41,429 nucleotides of DNA from VRUE01 sp036379955 (GTDB lineage Bacteria; Actinomycetota; Thermoleophilia; Solirubrobacterales; 70-9), in assembly GCA_036379955.1 (NCBI GenBank), contig DASVFR010000059.1:1-41429 (forward strand). The letters are read 5' to 3'. The notes below the pieces were generated by a model that saw only the letters and a list, made by a program, of their open reading frames with translations, ran no database searches and was not told where the DNA came from. Below, one piece after another: positions 13,973-24,200 of this stretch (position 1 is its first letter; each line of letters opens with the position of its first letter). The translations under genes and the position numbers were made by a program.

Positions 13973-14536
13973 GTGCCAGTCGCCATTCCCAGAGACATAC
14001 TCGAGGCGAATCAGCAGTTGGAGCGGCAGTCGATCAAAGACATTGCCGAAGCCGCCCGCTGGACCGAGGAGCTGCGCAGGATCGACCCGACGCTCTCGGT
14101 CGTCTGGGTGCCGGAGAACGCAACGAACTTCGACCACCCGGCCCGTTGGCACCTGCGCAAACAGATCCCCGGCACCTACGACGAATGGTGGCCGCTGCTC
14201 CACGGCGCGGTGTCGCGTGACCCGTCTGACACCGGCTACATCGCCCCCGGCTCGTGGTTGCTCGACAACCTCACCGCCGGCGATATGTGGAATCCGCGGG
14301 TCCACCGCTCGAGGAAGGAAGCTCGGGAAAAGCACCGTGAGGCAAAGCGTCGCGCTCGCGCCCGCGAAGCCGAGCAGCGTCAGGACGAAATGGCCCTCGC
14401 CCACCGGGCAGCCAACCGCATCCGCGGGGATGGAGGGCTCACCAAGCGGACGGATCTGATCCTCCCCCCGGCCATTGCCGAGGAGAGGAAGCGGAAACGT
14501 GAAGCGGAGCTGGCGAGAGAGAAGGGACTGGATTGA
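13973..14536 (+). CDS. Hypothetical virion-module protein, 187 residues
   Basis: GTG at 13973 after GGAGG. First half is globular and aromatic-rich (IDPTLSVVWVPENATNFDHPARWHLRKQIPGTYDEWWPLLHG), the second is a long Arg/Glu/Ala helix (SRKEAREKHREAKRRARAREAEQ) with a second basic coil at the end. Similar genes occur between capsid and adaptor genes in other high-GC phages (general impression). Function unknown. Stop overlaps the TTG of the next gene. Confidence 0.7.
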   Translation: MPVAIPRDILEANQQLERQSIKDIAEAARWTEELRRIDPTLSVVWVPENATNFDHPARWHLRKQIPGTYDEWWPLLHGAVSRDPSDTGYIAPGSWLLDNLTAGDMWNPRVHRSRKEAREKHREAKRRARAREAEQRQDEMALAHRAANRIRGDGGLTKRTDLILPPAIAEERKRKREAELAREKGLD

Positions 14537-15150
14537 CCTTCAAAGAAATCTACGAAGAAGTCGTCGCCCACGGCTGGGATCAGATAGCCGGGGAAGAAGG
14601 CGGTGAAGCTCGGATCAAGCGCTGGATCAACCAGGCTTACCGGGAGATCATCGACTTCAAGGCGTGGGGCTTCCTCGAAGCTACGAAAGAAGGCAAAGCG
14701 CCGCTGACGATCGCCGACCTCGGCCATGTGCTGTCGGTGGTGAACCTGACCAATGAATCTCGCCTCGACTACACGACGAGGGCCGGGCTGGCGCATTGGG
14801 ACCCGGCCCTCGCGGCGACGGGTGTGGCGACGCAATGGTTCCTTGAGGGTGAGACCGAACTGCACGTCTACCCCGGCGACACCGACTCGACGCTGCGGGT
14901 GGTCTACCTCAAGAACCCGGCCGACCTGAAAGAAGACAAAGACGAACCTGTCCTCCCCCCGGCCTACCACGGCTTGATCGTGGACGGCGCCGTGGTGCGG
15001 GCCTACAAGACGACGGACAACTTCGAGGCGGGCGGCTTCGTCCGCCAGGAGTTCGATCGGGGCCTGCGCAACATGGTCAAGACGCTCCGCAAGAGCTACG
15101 ACGGCAACAAACTGATCCAGCGCACCGGCACCGTCAACGACTACCTCTAG
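14533..15150 (+). CDS. Head-tail adaptor (P22 gp4-like)
   Basis: 205 residues from TTG 14533. All-helical with a short beta part: FKEIYEEVVAHGWDQ, ARIKRWINQAYREIIDFKAWGFLEAT, then the beta strand pair ATQWFLEGETELHVYPGD, and HGLIVDGAVVRAYKTTDNFEAGGFVRQEFDRGLRNMVKTLRK. The RIKRWINQAYREI helix and the following 'F' segment are the signature of podoviral adaptor proteins that extend the portal ring. It lies just before the nozzle gene, as expected. Confidence 0.7.
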   Translation: MTFKEIYEEVVAHGWDQIAGEEGGEARIKRWINQAYREIIDFKAWGFLEATKEGKAPLTIADLGHVLSVVNLTNESRLDYTTRAGLAHWDPALAATGVATQWFLEGETELHVYPGDTDSTLRVVYLKNPADLKEDKDEPVLPPAYHGLIVDGAVVRAYKTTDNFEAGGFVRQEFDRGLRNMVKTLRKSYDGNKLIQRTGTVNDYL

Positions 15151-15157
15151 GCCGACG

Positions 15158-16672
15158 ATGCTCAAGCCGAACGCATTCCAGAACTTCGGTGGCCTGGTCC
15201 TCAACCAGCCCCTCGACGGCGTCGGGGGCGAGCAGGCGATCGACCTCCTCGACGTCGATTGGGGCGGCTCCCTCGGCACCCTGCGCTCGAGGGGTGGCGC
15301 GTCGGCGTTCACCGGCGCGGCCGCGACCAACTACAACGTCCTGTTCCCCCACTCCCTGATCCGGCTGCTGGCGCGGCGAGCGGCCACCCTCTACGCGATC
15401 AACGAAGCGGGCAACGAGATCGCCGGCAAAAGCATCGTCGTCCCCGAAAACAAGCACCTGGCCTTCGCCAAGCTGGGCACCCCCTCGGCGAGCTACACCT
15501 ACATCGCCGACCAGGAAAACACCCTCAAGCGCTACGACGGCACCGACTTCACGAGCCCCACCTGCACGGTCGCTGGGGCAAAAGGCGTGGCGATGCCGAA
15601 GGGCAAGTACCTCTGCGTGTGGCCGGACGGCGGCAATCGGCTCGTGATCGCTGGGACGACCGGCGCCGGCGGGCCAGCCGGGGCGATCAGCTCGGGCTCG
15701 CATGTGTGGTTCTCCATGCCGGGCAACGCCGAGGAATACGAAGGCACCGCCTACGTGCAGCTCACCCCCGGCGACGGCGAGGAAATCACCGGCTGTGTCT
15801 GCTGGGGCGGCATGGTCTTCGTGTTCAAGGAAACCAAGTGCTTCATCTTCTTCGGCGTCTCGGCCGACCAGGAAGGCAAGCCGATTTTCAACTTCCGCAC
15901 GATGGACCTCGGCACTCGGATCACGGCGCCGGCGTCCTTCGCCGGCGAGAAGGCCGTCGTCGGCAACGACTCGGTCTACTTCGTCGCCGACGACGGCGTG
16001 TACGCGACCACCGGCGGCGAACCCTCTCTGCTCTCCACCGACCTCGAACCGCTCGCCAAAAGCCAGCCGCTCGTCGGGCCGGTCCTCATCACGCTCGGCG
16101 AACGGCGCTGGGTGGACGCCGAGGGGATCGCCTACATGAACGAGTGCATCTACGTCGGGCTGGTCTCGGGCGGCGTGGTCGATCGCGTCATGAAGTACGA
16201 CCTGCGCAAGCAGGGCTGGACGATCCTCAGCGCCTCGCTGAATGCGATGGTCGGCTGGGTCGAACAGACCAACACCCGCGGCCGCGTCTTCTTCTCGGGC
16301 TCGGGCGCCGGCAACAAGAAGATCTTCTTTTACACCACGGCCGTCGATACCGATGCCTCGGTGACGATGGACCCGCGCTGGCAGTCGGGCTTCTACGATC
16401 TGGAAGACGCCGACGAAAAGACCCTCACCAACATGAAGGTGTGGGGCACCGGCGAAGTCACGGTCAAGGTCGCCGAGGACTACAAGGAAATCGGGACCGG
16501 GACGAAATTCAAACTCGGCACGTCGCCGAAAATCGCACAGCGACAGCTCAAAAAGTCGCAGACGGCGACGCTGTTCTCACATCAGATCTCAGGAACGGCG
16601 CCGTGGTCGGTGCAGCGCATCGACCGCTACCTGCGCGAGACGCGGGTGCCGGCGACGAAGAAGAAAGGCTAG
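15158..16672 (+). CDS. Tail nozzle / packaged-DNA stabilisation protein (gp10-like)
   Basis: 504 residues, nearly all beta. Repeated blade-like units are visible: NKHLAFAKLGTPSASYTYIAD, GKYLCVWPDGGNRLVIAG, EITGCVCWGGMVFVFKETKCFIFFG, GNDSVYFVADDGVYATTGG, and ECIYVGLVSGGVVDRVMKYD, in keeping with a beta-propeller. P22 gp10 and related nozzle proteins have this design and close the portal channel. It follows the adaptor gene. The last 100 residues (YDLEDADEKTLTNMKVWGTGEVTVKVAEDY) look like a separate beta domain. Confidence 0.7.
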   Translation: MLKPNAFQNFGGLVLNQPLDGVGGEQAIDLLDVDWGGSLGTLRSRGGASAFTGAAATNYNVLFPHSLIRLLARRAATLYAINEAGNEIAGKSIVVPENKHLAFAKLGTPSASYTYIADQENTLKRYDGTDFTSPTCTVAGAKGVAMPKGKYLCVWPDGGNRLVIAGTTGAGGPAGAISSGSHVWFSMPGNAEEYEGTAYVQLTPGDGEEITGCVCWGGMVFVFKETKCFIFFGVSADQEGKPIFNFRTMDLGTRITAPASFAGEKAVVGNDSVYFVADDGVYATTGGEPSLLSTDLEPLAKSQPLVGPVLITLGERRWVDAEGIAYMNECIYVGLVSGGVVDRVMKYDLRKQGWTILSASLNAMVGWVEQTNTRGRVFFSGSGAGNKKIFFYTTAVDTDASVTMDPRWQSGFYDLEDADEKTLTNMKVWGTGEVTVKVAEDYKEIGTGTKFKLGTSPKIAQRQLKKSQTATLFSHQISGTAPWSVQRIDRYLRETRVPATKKKG

Positions 16673-16675
16673 GCA

Positions 16676-17128
16676 ATGGCGACTACGGCCAAGTGGTACG
16701 GGCAGGCTCTCGTGGGGCAATTCGGTGGCACGGCTGCGCGCCGTGTCGATTGGGCTGCCGACACGATCAAGATTGCCCTCGTCAAAGCCGCCTACACCCC
16801 CGACCAGGACAAACACGACTTCTGGGACGACGTCAGCGCCAATGAGGTCGAAGGCACCAACTACACCAAAGGTGGGAAGGAACTCACCGAAAAGACGGTC
16901 ACCTACGACGAAGCCTCCAACACCGTGCGCCTCAAAGCGAAAACGGTGGAATGGAAAGAAGTCACCGTCGAATACCGCTACGCCGTGATCTACAAGGACA
17001 CCGGCGTTGCGGGGACGTCGCCGGTGCTCGGCTACCTCGACACCGGCGCCACGCAGAAAATCACGGCTGGCCTCGTCAAGGTCGAATGGGACGCGACGGA
17101 CGGAGCCTTCCGCGTAATCGTCTCGTAG
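16676..17128 (+). CDS. Conserved phage virion protein, 150 residues
   Basis: Begins MATTAKWYGQALVGQFGG and continues VDWAADTIKIALVKAAYTPDQDKHDFWDDVSANEV with an NYTKGGKEL turn. This layout (W-Y-G, D-x-I-K-x-A-L, Y-T-P-x-x-D-x-H, N-E-V-x-G-T-x-Y) is a recurrent small beta-sandwich protein of many phage structural modules, often detected in virions but without an assigned role. The C-terminal half (TVEYRYAVIYKDTGVAGTSPVLGYLDTG) matches the same family. Confidence 0.65.
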   Translation: MATTAKWYGQALVGQFGGTAARRVDWAADTIKIALVKAAYTPDQDKHDFWDDVSANEVEGTNYTKGGKELTEKTVTYDEASNTVRLKAKTVEWKEVTVEYRYAVIYKDTGVAGTSPVLGYLDTGATQKITAGLVKVEWDATDGAFRVIVS

Positions 17129-17137
17129 GGGTGCAGC

Positions 17138-18040
17138 ATGGCGACCATCGCCGAAAAGCTCGCCACCCTGGCGGTCACCGACAACCTCAACCGGAATGAA
17201 AACCCCCTCGCCGGGGAATGGAAACTTCTCAAACCGGGAGTCAAGACCGGCCGCGCCAACAACACCGCCGGAGAAGAAGGCTACTCAGCGGACAGCCTGT
17301 TCACCGCCGGCGAGGATGACGCCTATTGGAGCAAAACGTCCTACGCGGTCGGTGCCGACGCTGTCGCCGCGCTGTGCAGGATCACCCGCCTCCCGACGAC
17401 GGCCGAACGTCAGATCGGGCTCTGGGTTCTTCGCAGCAAAGCCACCCCCGAAACGACGCAGTCGGGATACCGCCTCCGGGCCGAATGGCTGAGCGGCAAA
17501 AAAATCAAGTTCGTCCTCGAGAAGTGGGTCGCGGGAGTGATGAGCGAACTCAAAAAAACCGAAGTCGAAACCTACGGTGTGGGCTCGCGCATTGCCATCG
17601 TCGTCAGCGGCGGGAAAGTCTATTTCTTCGCCAGCAAAGAAAAAGAATCTGCCTTTGAACAGGTGCTTGAAGCCGAAGACGTCACCTACACCGAAGGCTA
17701 CTCGGGGATCTGGGGCAAGGGGAGCGGCGAATTTCGAGCGATGAACTTCGCCACCGGCAACCTCGAACTCGAAGAAGTCGCCGGCGTTATCAAACCCAAC
17801 CCGGCGACGGCCACCGCCTCTCGAGCGGAACCAGCCATCGCCATGAATCCCGAATGGGTCGTCGCCACGGCGACCGCGTCGATGGCCGGGGGTTCGGAAG
17901 TTGCCGGAGGCGCGATGCCCTCGCCGACCGACCACAAGCGCGGGCTGCCGCTGCCCTTCCCTTCGATCCTCGCCAACCCCGGCCGAGTGGGGCCTTCTCG
18001 CTTCTCGGCCTCTGACCGCAAGACCCTGGGGCTCGACTGA
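17138..18040 (+). CDS. Probable tail/fibre protein with jelly-roll domain
   Basis: 300 residues. Residues 20-220 have the pattern of a concanavalin-like jelly roll: a first strand around NPLAGEWKLLKPG, AGEDDAYWSKTSYAVGADAVAALCRI, GYRLRAEWLSGKKIKFVLEKWV, and SRIAIVVSGGKVYFFASKEKE with YSGIWGKGSGEFRAMNFATGNLE closing the sheet. The C-terminal 75 residues are Ala/Thr/Pro-rich and probably flexible. Such domains bind glycans, so a host-surface contact is plausible. Stop overlaps the next ATG. Confidence 0.6.
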   Translation: MATIAEKLATLAVTDNLNRNENPLAGEWKLLKPGVKTGRANNTAGEEGYSADSLFTAGEDDAYWSKTSYAVGADAVAALCRITRLPTTAERQIGLWVLRSKATPETTQSGYRLRAEWLSGKKIKFVLEKWVAGVMSELKKTEVETYGVGSRIAIVVSGGKVYFFASKEKESAFEQVLEAEDVTYTEGYSGIWGKGSGEFRAMNFATGNLELEEVAGVIKPNPATATASRAEPAIAMNPEWVVATATASMAGGSEVAGGAMPSPTDHKRGLPLPFPSILANPGRVGPSRFSASDRKTLGLD

Positions 18041-18612
18041 TGGCCGAACAAGACCAACTCGCAGGGATGGACGAAGAAGGGCTGCGCCGCACTCTCGGCG
18101 AGCTACTGGCCTCCAACAAGGCCACGCAGGCGAACCTCGAGACGTTGCAGCAGCAGTTCCCGATCCAGCCCGACAACACCGCGGACTCGATCCCCAATTG
18201 GGAAGAACTCGAAGAAGGCGGGCTCTCGCCGCCCAACCCCGAAGAAGGCGAACCCGAATCCTTCGCGGAACAGCTCGGCGTCGCCAGCTTCTCCGACCTG
18301 CTCTGGATCGAAGTCGCGGCCAACGGGGCGATCCTGCGAGGCGGCGAAGGGCTGACGGTCGAACACCCTTCGACCGGGATCTACAAGATTTTCATGCAGA
18401 CCAAAACCCAGGAATCCTTCGACTACCCCGGAGCGATCCGCACCCTCACTCCTTCCACCGCCGGGTTGCAGTCGGTGTCCGGCAACGTCAACTTGATAAC
18501 CAGCGGCGGCGGCGTCAAAGGGTGGGAAATCGTCTTGGTCGAAAACGTCGCTGGGTCAACGAAGGTCAACGCAGACTTCCACTTCTCCGCTGCCAACCTG
18601 TCAGCGGAATAA
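18040..18612 (+). CDS. Probable tail fibre-associated protein
   Basis: 190 residues. N-terminal helix (EEGLRRTLGELLASNKATQANLETLQQQ) likely trimerises as a coiled coil. After an acidic, Pro-rich linker the C-terminal 110 residues are beta (FSDLLWIEVAANGAILRGGEGLTVEHPSTGIYKIFM, then VNLITSGGGVKGWEIVLVENVAGSTKVNADFHFSA), the usual small C-terminal fibre domain. Overlapping start with the preceding gene suggests that the two act together. Assigned by architecture only. Confidence 0.55.
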   Translation: MAEQDQLAGMDEEGLRRTLGELLASNKATQANLETLQQQFPIQPDNTADSIPNWEELEEGGLSPPNPEEGEPESFAEQLGVASFSDLLWIEVAANGAILRGGEGLTVEHPSTGIYKIFMQTKTQESFDYPGAIRTLTPSTAGLQSVSGNVNLITSGGGVKGWEIVLVENVAGSTKVNADFHFSAANLSAE

Positions 18613-18635
18613 CCAACACAGGAGGACGATCACAA

Positions 18636-19322
18636 ATGGCACGCATGGGACTAGCTGCACGAGGGCGCCAACGTCCTCCTACCGGGCGTCAGGAGGAAAT
18701 CGCCCGCGTTGGTCGCGCCGCTCGAGTAGGCGGCCAGCCTCAGCGCGGCGTCGGGGCGCAAGGGAAGGGCAAAGGAGCCGAACGAGGCAGGGGCGTCGGC
18801 GTCAACCCGCAGGGCGTGGGGATGATGAATCCTCCCGGCCAGGGCAACGGCCAGAAGTTCAACCCGAAGACCGACATTCAGCAGGGCCTCGGGCGCCAGC
18901 TCTCGCGGCGCGTCGCCACCGGCGCGATCACCGAGAAACAGGCGCAGCGGACGGCCAAGGAACGGCAGACCCTCAAAGCCGCCTACGGCGAGGACTGGCG
19001 CGACAAGGTCTTCGGCGGCGCCGGCAAGCTCCAAGCGGCGCGGCAGAAGCTCGCCGAAAATCCCGGCAACGCGAAGCTGATCGCCCTCAACAAACGCTTG
19101 CAGGGGAGCCGCCAGGACGCGGTCCAGGCTGCTCGCGCGAAGCTCAAGGGCGGCGGCGGCACCGAAGCGCCGGGCAACAGCGGCAACGCGCCGGCGATCG
19201 GCAAACGCCGGCGTGCCGCAGGTGCGCCCGTCCCCGGTCGTGGTCGCGGCCGCGGTCGGAGCATGAGGCCGCCCGGCATGGAACTCCTCGACAACCGCGT
19301 TAGGCGCGGCCGGGGGTACTAA
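18636..19322 (+). CDS. Arg/Gly-rich protein, candidate internal virion protein
   Basis: 228 residues; GGAGG eight bases before ATG 18636. The frame is open far upstream to 17901, but there it overlaps two real genes. N-terminal 60 residues are Arg/Gly/Gln-rich (MARMGLAARGRQRPP...), then a helical part with a small conserved-looking motif (TDIQQGLGRQLSRRVATGAITEKQAQRTA...TLKAAYGEDWRDKVFGG), and a basic, disordered end rich in GRGRGRG. It shares the MAR-start and composition with the next two genes. I infer an ejected, DNA-bound core protein. Confidence 0.65.
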   Translation: MARMGLAARGRQRPPTGRQEEIARVGRAARVGGQPQRGVGAQGKGKGAERGRGVGVNPQGVGMMNPPGQGNGQKFNPKTDIQQGLGRQLSRRVATGAITEKQAQRTAKERQTLKAAYGEDWRDKVFGGAGKLQAARQKLAENPGNAKLIALNKRLQGSRQDAVQAARAKLKGGGGTEAPGNSGNAPAIGKRRRAAGAPVPGRGRGRGRSMRPPGMELLDNRVRRGRGY

Positions 19323-19325
19323 GTC

Positions 19326-20054
19326 ATGGCCCGCCCGCGCCGCCAGCAGATCCTCGCCTCTCGGCCCCGCCGCCCGGCTGTACGTCGGAACGTCGCGGTA
19401 GGAGCCCGTCGTCCTCGGCCAGGTGCCGGGGGCGGCGGCCGCGGCGGTGGGGGAGCTGGCGGTGGCGGGGGCGGCCGTGGTCCGGCGCCGATGCCGTGGG
19501 ACTCGACGGCGCAGCGCGAAGCCTCCGGGCTCGGCAACGAAGCCGCGGACACCCGCGCCTCGCTGTCGAACCGCTGGCAGCAGCAACAGGAAGAAATGGG
19601 CCTGGGCGAAGGGGCGAGCAATCCCTACTCGCACGCCTCCCAGCTCGCGCGGGAACGCGACAACAACCAGCGCGGCGTGACGAACACTGCCGGCAACAAC
19701 CTCTACTCGGGCTCGACGGTCAACGCGCAGCGGCAGACCCAGAGCCAGTACGACGAAGGCTTCAACCAGCTCACGGCCGCCTACGACCGCAGCAAACAGG
19801 CGTTTGAACGCGGCAGCGGCAAGACCGAACGCGACTACCAGCAGGGCATGGCGGCGATCAAGGAAGGGGCGATCAACCGAGCGCTCGCTTCCGAACCGCA
19901 GCCCCTCGCTCCGGGTGGTGGCGGTGGCGCTCGCCGCGCAGGACGTCGGGCTCCCGCCCGTCGCGCTCCGGCCCGTCGCCCGGCAGGTCGGCGCGGTGGC
20001 GGTCTCGCTGCGATGGGTGCAATCGCTTATGGAGGAAGAAGGAGGCGTAGGTAA
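19326..20054 (+). CDS. Arg/Gly-rich protein with glycine run, candidate internal virion protein
   Basis: 242 residues. N-terminus MARPRRQQILASRPRRPAVR resembles that of the next gene (MARSRRQQIQAQGR). A Gly run of more than 15 residues spans about 34-52. The central 130 residues are polar and Asn/Gln-rich helices (SQLARERDNNQRGVTNTAGNN; SGSTVNAQRQTQSQYDEGF). The C-terminus is again Arg/Ala/Pro/Gly repeats. Likely part of an ejection complex; basic tails would bind packaged DNA (inference). Confidence 0.65.
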   Translation: MARPRRQQILASRPRRPAVRRNVAVGARRPRPGAGGGGRGGGGAGGGGGGRGPAPMPWDSTAQREASGLGNEAADTRASLSNRWQQQQEEMGLGEGASNPYSHASQLARERDNNQRGVTNTAGNNLYSGSTVNAQRQTQSQYDEGFNQLTAAYDRSKQAFERGSGKTERDYQQGMAAIKEGAINRALASEPQPLAPGGGGGARRAGRRAPARRAPARRPAGRRGGGLAAMGAIAYGGRRRRR

Positions 20055-21253
20055 TGGCTCGCTCGAGGCGTCAGCAGATCCAAGCTCAGGGGCGTGCAGC
20101 CCGTCGTGGACGGCGCGGAGGCGGCGGTGGTGGCCGTGGTCGCGCCGCGGCGGTTGGTCGCTTCACGCAGCCGCACACCGGCAGGGAAGCCGGACGCATC
20201 GCCAACGCCGAGGCCGGGACCGAATACAACCCCGAAATCCGCAACAAGCGCTCGCAGGCGGCGGGCTCGGCCCAGCGCGAAAAGGACATAACCGCGTGGT
20301 TCGGTCAGCTCGCCGGCGAATACGCCGACTCCCAGGCGAAAGGCAACGAAGCGTTCAAGACGCAGCAGGACGCTGTCGGCAAGCAGCTCGCCGAAGCCAG
20401 CCAGCGCGGGCAGGACGAGCAGAAAGGGATCTCCGAACGGGATGCTGCCTTCGCCAAACTCGTCGGCGGCCCGATCGACACCGAAGGCGCAGCTCGCATC
20501 GCCGCGGCCGCTTCGGCTGCGGATCGCTCGCGGGTGACGCTCTCGCAGCTCCCCGCTTCCGAGCAGGCCAACTTCATTGCTGCGCTTGGCGGCCAGCGCA
20601 CGGCCTCGCGCCTACAGGGGATCGAGGCCCGCAAGTCGGAGAACGATCGCCGGCAGAAAATCCTTGACGACCTCGCCGGCATCCGCAAGGAAAAGGGCCA
20701 GGCCCGCGTCGCCAACAAGGAGAAGATCCGCGAAGCCGACCGCGCCGAGCGTCACGCCCGGATCGCCGACAAGCAGAGTCGAGCCAAGCTCGGCAACGAA
20801 CGGCGGCAGATCGCCAACGAAACCGCCTACGACCGCGCGATCGAACGGCAGGCCGAACTCGGCGTCGCCGGCAACCGCGTCTCCGCGGGCGGCCAGATCG
20901 GCGCCGCGAAGATCTACGCCGGCGCCAGCAAGCGCACGGCGAGGGCGACCGAACGCGCAGCCGAAGAAGGGCGTCGAGGTCACGTCGCCTCGGCTCGCGG
21001 CCAGGTCGGCGCCGCCAAGATCTACGGCAAGGGCGGGGGCAGCTCCGGGGGCTACAACACCCGCGAAGCCCAGGCCCTCCTCTCCTCGGCCGGCAAGGCG
21101 TTCAAGAGCCCGGCGGCCGCGGTCAACTACCTCGTCAACCGCGGCGTCAAACTCGGCGTCGCACGCAAGGCCGTCCACCATGCAGTCGGTGGTGGAGGCG
21201 GCCGTCGCCGACGTCGAGGGACTGGCCGCGCTCAGGGCGGCGTCCACAGGTAG
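20054..21253 (+). CDS. Arg/Ala/Gln-rich helical protein, candidate internal virion protein
   Basis: 399 residues; ATG overlaps the upstream TAA. N-terminal 35 residues are an Arg/Gly tail paralogous to the preceding gene. From residue 40 to 330 it is a long, Ala/Arg/Glu/Gln-rich helical array (e.g. QDAVGKQLAEASQRGQDEQKG; LDDLAGIRKEKGQARVANKEK). An internal repeat GQIGAAKIYAGASKRTAR / GQVGAAKIYGKG is visible near residues 277 and 316. The end has a helical domain (YNTREAQALLSSAGKAFKSP) and a Gly/Arg tail. Consistent with an elongated ejection protein next to the giant protein. Confidence 0.65.
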   Translation: MARSRRQQIQAQGRAARRGRRGGGGGGRGRAAAVGRFTQPHTGREAGRIANAEAGTEYNPEIRNKRSQAAGSAQREKDITAWFGQLAGEYADSQAKGNEAFKTQQDAVGKQLAEASQRGQDEQKGISERDAAFAKLVGGPIDTEGAARIAAAASAADRSRVTLSQLPASEQANFIAALGGQRTASRLQGIEARKSENDRRQKILDDLAGIRKEKGQARVANKEKIREADRAERHARIADKQSRAKLGNERRQIANETAYDRAIERQAELGVAGNRVSAGGQIGAAKIYAGASKRTARATERAAEEGRRGHVASARGQVGAAKIYGKGGGSSGGYNTREAQALLSSAGKAFKSPAAAVNYLVNRGVKLGVARKAVHHAVGGGGGRRRRRGTGRAQGGVHR

Positions 21254-21259
21254 GCGCCG

Positions 21260-24200
21260 ATGCCCGCTCGTGCCGGCAGCACGATCCTCGTCCCCGGTGG
21301 TCGGGTTGTTCACCTGCCCGATCGCACCCCCAAGAAGCGACGTCCTCGACGTCGTCCCACGACCCCTGCTCCGAAACCGCCGCGCAAGACGCGGCCGCCG
21401 CGCAAAGCACCGGAGCCGAGGCCGACGAGGAAACGGGAAGTAGCGGGACCGCCGGCGCCGCCGCGTCCGTCGCGCAACCCCTACGAAGCCCTCGAGCGGG
21501 CGGAAAAGAAACTCGCCCGGCACCGCAACGCCGAGTTGCGGGAAGCGACGAAACGACTGAGGCACGCCCTCGCCTCCGAGGCGAAGTTCAAAGCGAGCCG
21601 GAAGACGCCGGAAGGCTCGCCGATGAAAGCGAACTTCCCCGACCGCCGGCTCAAGAAGGTCGCCCCGCGCGCCTACAAGAAGTCGCTGCGGATCGCCAGA
21701 GGCCCGCACGGCTCCTCTCGCGGGCTCGGTGAACCCGAAGACCTGACGACCGCGATCACCATTGCTGCCCCCGGAGGCGGCTTCGTCGGCGCCCTGGGCA
21801 AGCGCGCAGTCGAGGTCGGCGGCAAGACGGTCCTCAAGGAGGTCGGCGAGGCGGCCGCGGGCAAGATCGAGTCCACGGCGCTCAAGGCCGAGACGCGGGC
21901 GGTGCGCGCGGGCTCGGGAGTGAAGGCCGCCGGTCGGCTCGCCTCGCGGGCGGCGCGCAAGGTCGCCGGCAAGGAGGCGTCCTCGGCCGAGCGGGCGGCA
22001 GCTCGAGCGGCGGCGAAGCGGGCGGCCGCGAAGGCTGCCTCGCGGGAGTCGCGCTTCGCCCAGGTCTCGCTCCCCGGCGTCAAGCTCGGCAAGGTCGCCG
22101 GCGCGCAGACGCTCCCTGTCGTCAGGGGCCACGAGCAGGCGATCGTCCACAGCCCGAAGAAGGTGGCGAAACGCACGGTGATCGGCGCCGAGGGCCTGGT
22201 CCTGGGGCCGGTGAAGGCGGCGGCCGACGTCGCCACGAGCGGCGGTCGTGCCGTCTCGAGCGTCGCGCACACCGCCGGCATCCCCGGCTTCCGCGGCTAC
22301 TCGGGTGCGGAGATCGCGGCCCCGATCAAGGGCCTGGGCAAGGAACAGCTCGACTTCGCCAAGCAGGTCGCCAAGGTCGTCACCGCCTCCGACTCCAAGG
22401 AGGTCCAGAAGGAAGTCGAAGACAACCTCGGCCTGATGCTGCCGATCGTCCTCGGGCTCGGGGCAAAGGCCGGCGGCGAGCGGCTGACGAAGGGGCGCGT
22501 GGTCGAGGGCGTGCGCAAGATCGCCAACCGCGCCCGCAGGGAGCCGCTGAGCGACTTCCGCGGCAAGACCCCTCGGGTCTTCGAGAAGGCCGGCCAGCAC
22601 AAGGCAGAGGCCGTCAGGGTCGCCAACGCGAAAGCCCGCGCCCGCCGCGACGAGCAGGGGGCCACCGGCCGCTACGTCCACCAGGCCCGCGGAGCGAAGG
22701 GCGGGGAGGTCGTCCGCCGCGGTGTGCGGCCGCAGAAGGGACGGCTCGCCAGGGCGACGTCGCGCGGACTGAGCAAGGCCGAGGCCGAAGGGCATCTTGT
22801 CGTCCGCCCGGCCGACGTCATTCCCTTCGCCACCCGCCACTCGATCGACCTCTCCAACCCGGCTCGCGCGATCGAGCAGGTGAAGGCGCACCGCGCTTCC
22901 CTCGAGCCGCTGCCCGAGGGGGCGACGCTGCCGGCGAGCAAGCTCCACACCCGCGACCTGCTCGACTACATCGAACGCAACGCCGACGTCCTCGCCAACC
23001 CGCGGGTGCGCAAGGCGCTCGAGGAGAGGCGGAAGGCCGGCGCCTACCGGCGCAAGCACGCAAAAGAGCTGGCGCCCGAGCACTCCGAACGGGCGCGCTA
23101 CTCCTCGGTGGCGACGGTGAAGCGGCGGCCGCTGCCCGAGCACATGTTCCCGAAAGACGTCCGCGACCTCGTCCGGGCCGAGCCCAAACACGGCGTCCTG
23201 GCGAAAGACGTCCTGCGGCGCGAAGCCCGCGAGGATCATGCCCAGGCACGCAATCTCAAACGCTCTGCGCGGACGCTCGTGCGCCAGGCAGAGAAGCGGG
23301 CCGAGGGGGCCAAGCGGCGCGTCCTGCGCGCTCAGGCGGCCGAGAGGGAGGTCCAGGGGGTAGCCAAGCTGCGCGTCTCCCAGGCCGACCGGAAGCTGCT
23401 GCGCCAGGTGCCCGAGTACGTGGACGCCGTCAGGAACAACAACCGGGCGCAGAAGACCCTCCGCGAGGCGCGCACGCGCTACGGCAACTTCGCCCGCAAC
23501 GGGCAGGGCCTCTACCGCCACGGCCAGGTCTCCGCACAAGCGAAGGTGATCGTCAACGGGCTCAAGGCCGCAGAGCGCCAGGCCCTCGAGACGCGCGCCC
23601 AGCTCGATCGGGTGAAGGGCCACGTCCTCGCCCGCGCCCACGTCGAGACGGGTAGGGCCGCTCGAGGCGAGCAGGCCGGCCCCCTCGCCGGTCTCGGCCG
23701 CGGTCCTCGCGGCACCCTGGCCCAGCTCGAGCACCGCGGCGGCAAGGTCGCCCAGGCCCAGGCCGAGCACACCGCCCGCACCGCCGAGCTGGCCCGAGCC
23801 CGCGAACTGGCGGCAGAGCGGGTGGCCGAAGCCAAGGGCTACGCGCACATGGCGAAGCTCAAGCACCGCGCCAGCCAGGGCTTCGATCCTTCGCTCGAGG
23901 CCGAGTTCGTCGCCCGCGAAGCTGCGGACCTGCGCGCCGAAGGTCGGCCCCAGCCCGAGTACGTCCACACCGGCCGGGCTCGGGAAGCCCCCGGCTACGG
24001 CACCACCGGCGCCAAGCTCTCGCAGTTCCCTGGCAAATCGAAGTTCCGCAAGGGCACGGCCGAGCGCTACGGCATGGTCGAGGAGGGGCTGGTCCCCGAC
24101 ATTCGGGAGAGCTTCCGGCGGCCGGCGATTCGCCGCGAGTCCTACCGCGCCCTGCGGGGGATGCTCAACGACAACGAGTTCCGGGTGTCGGGCAAGGACG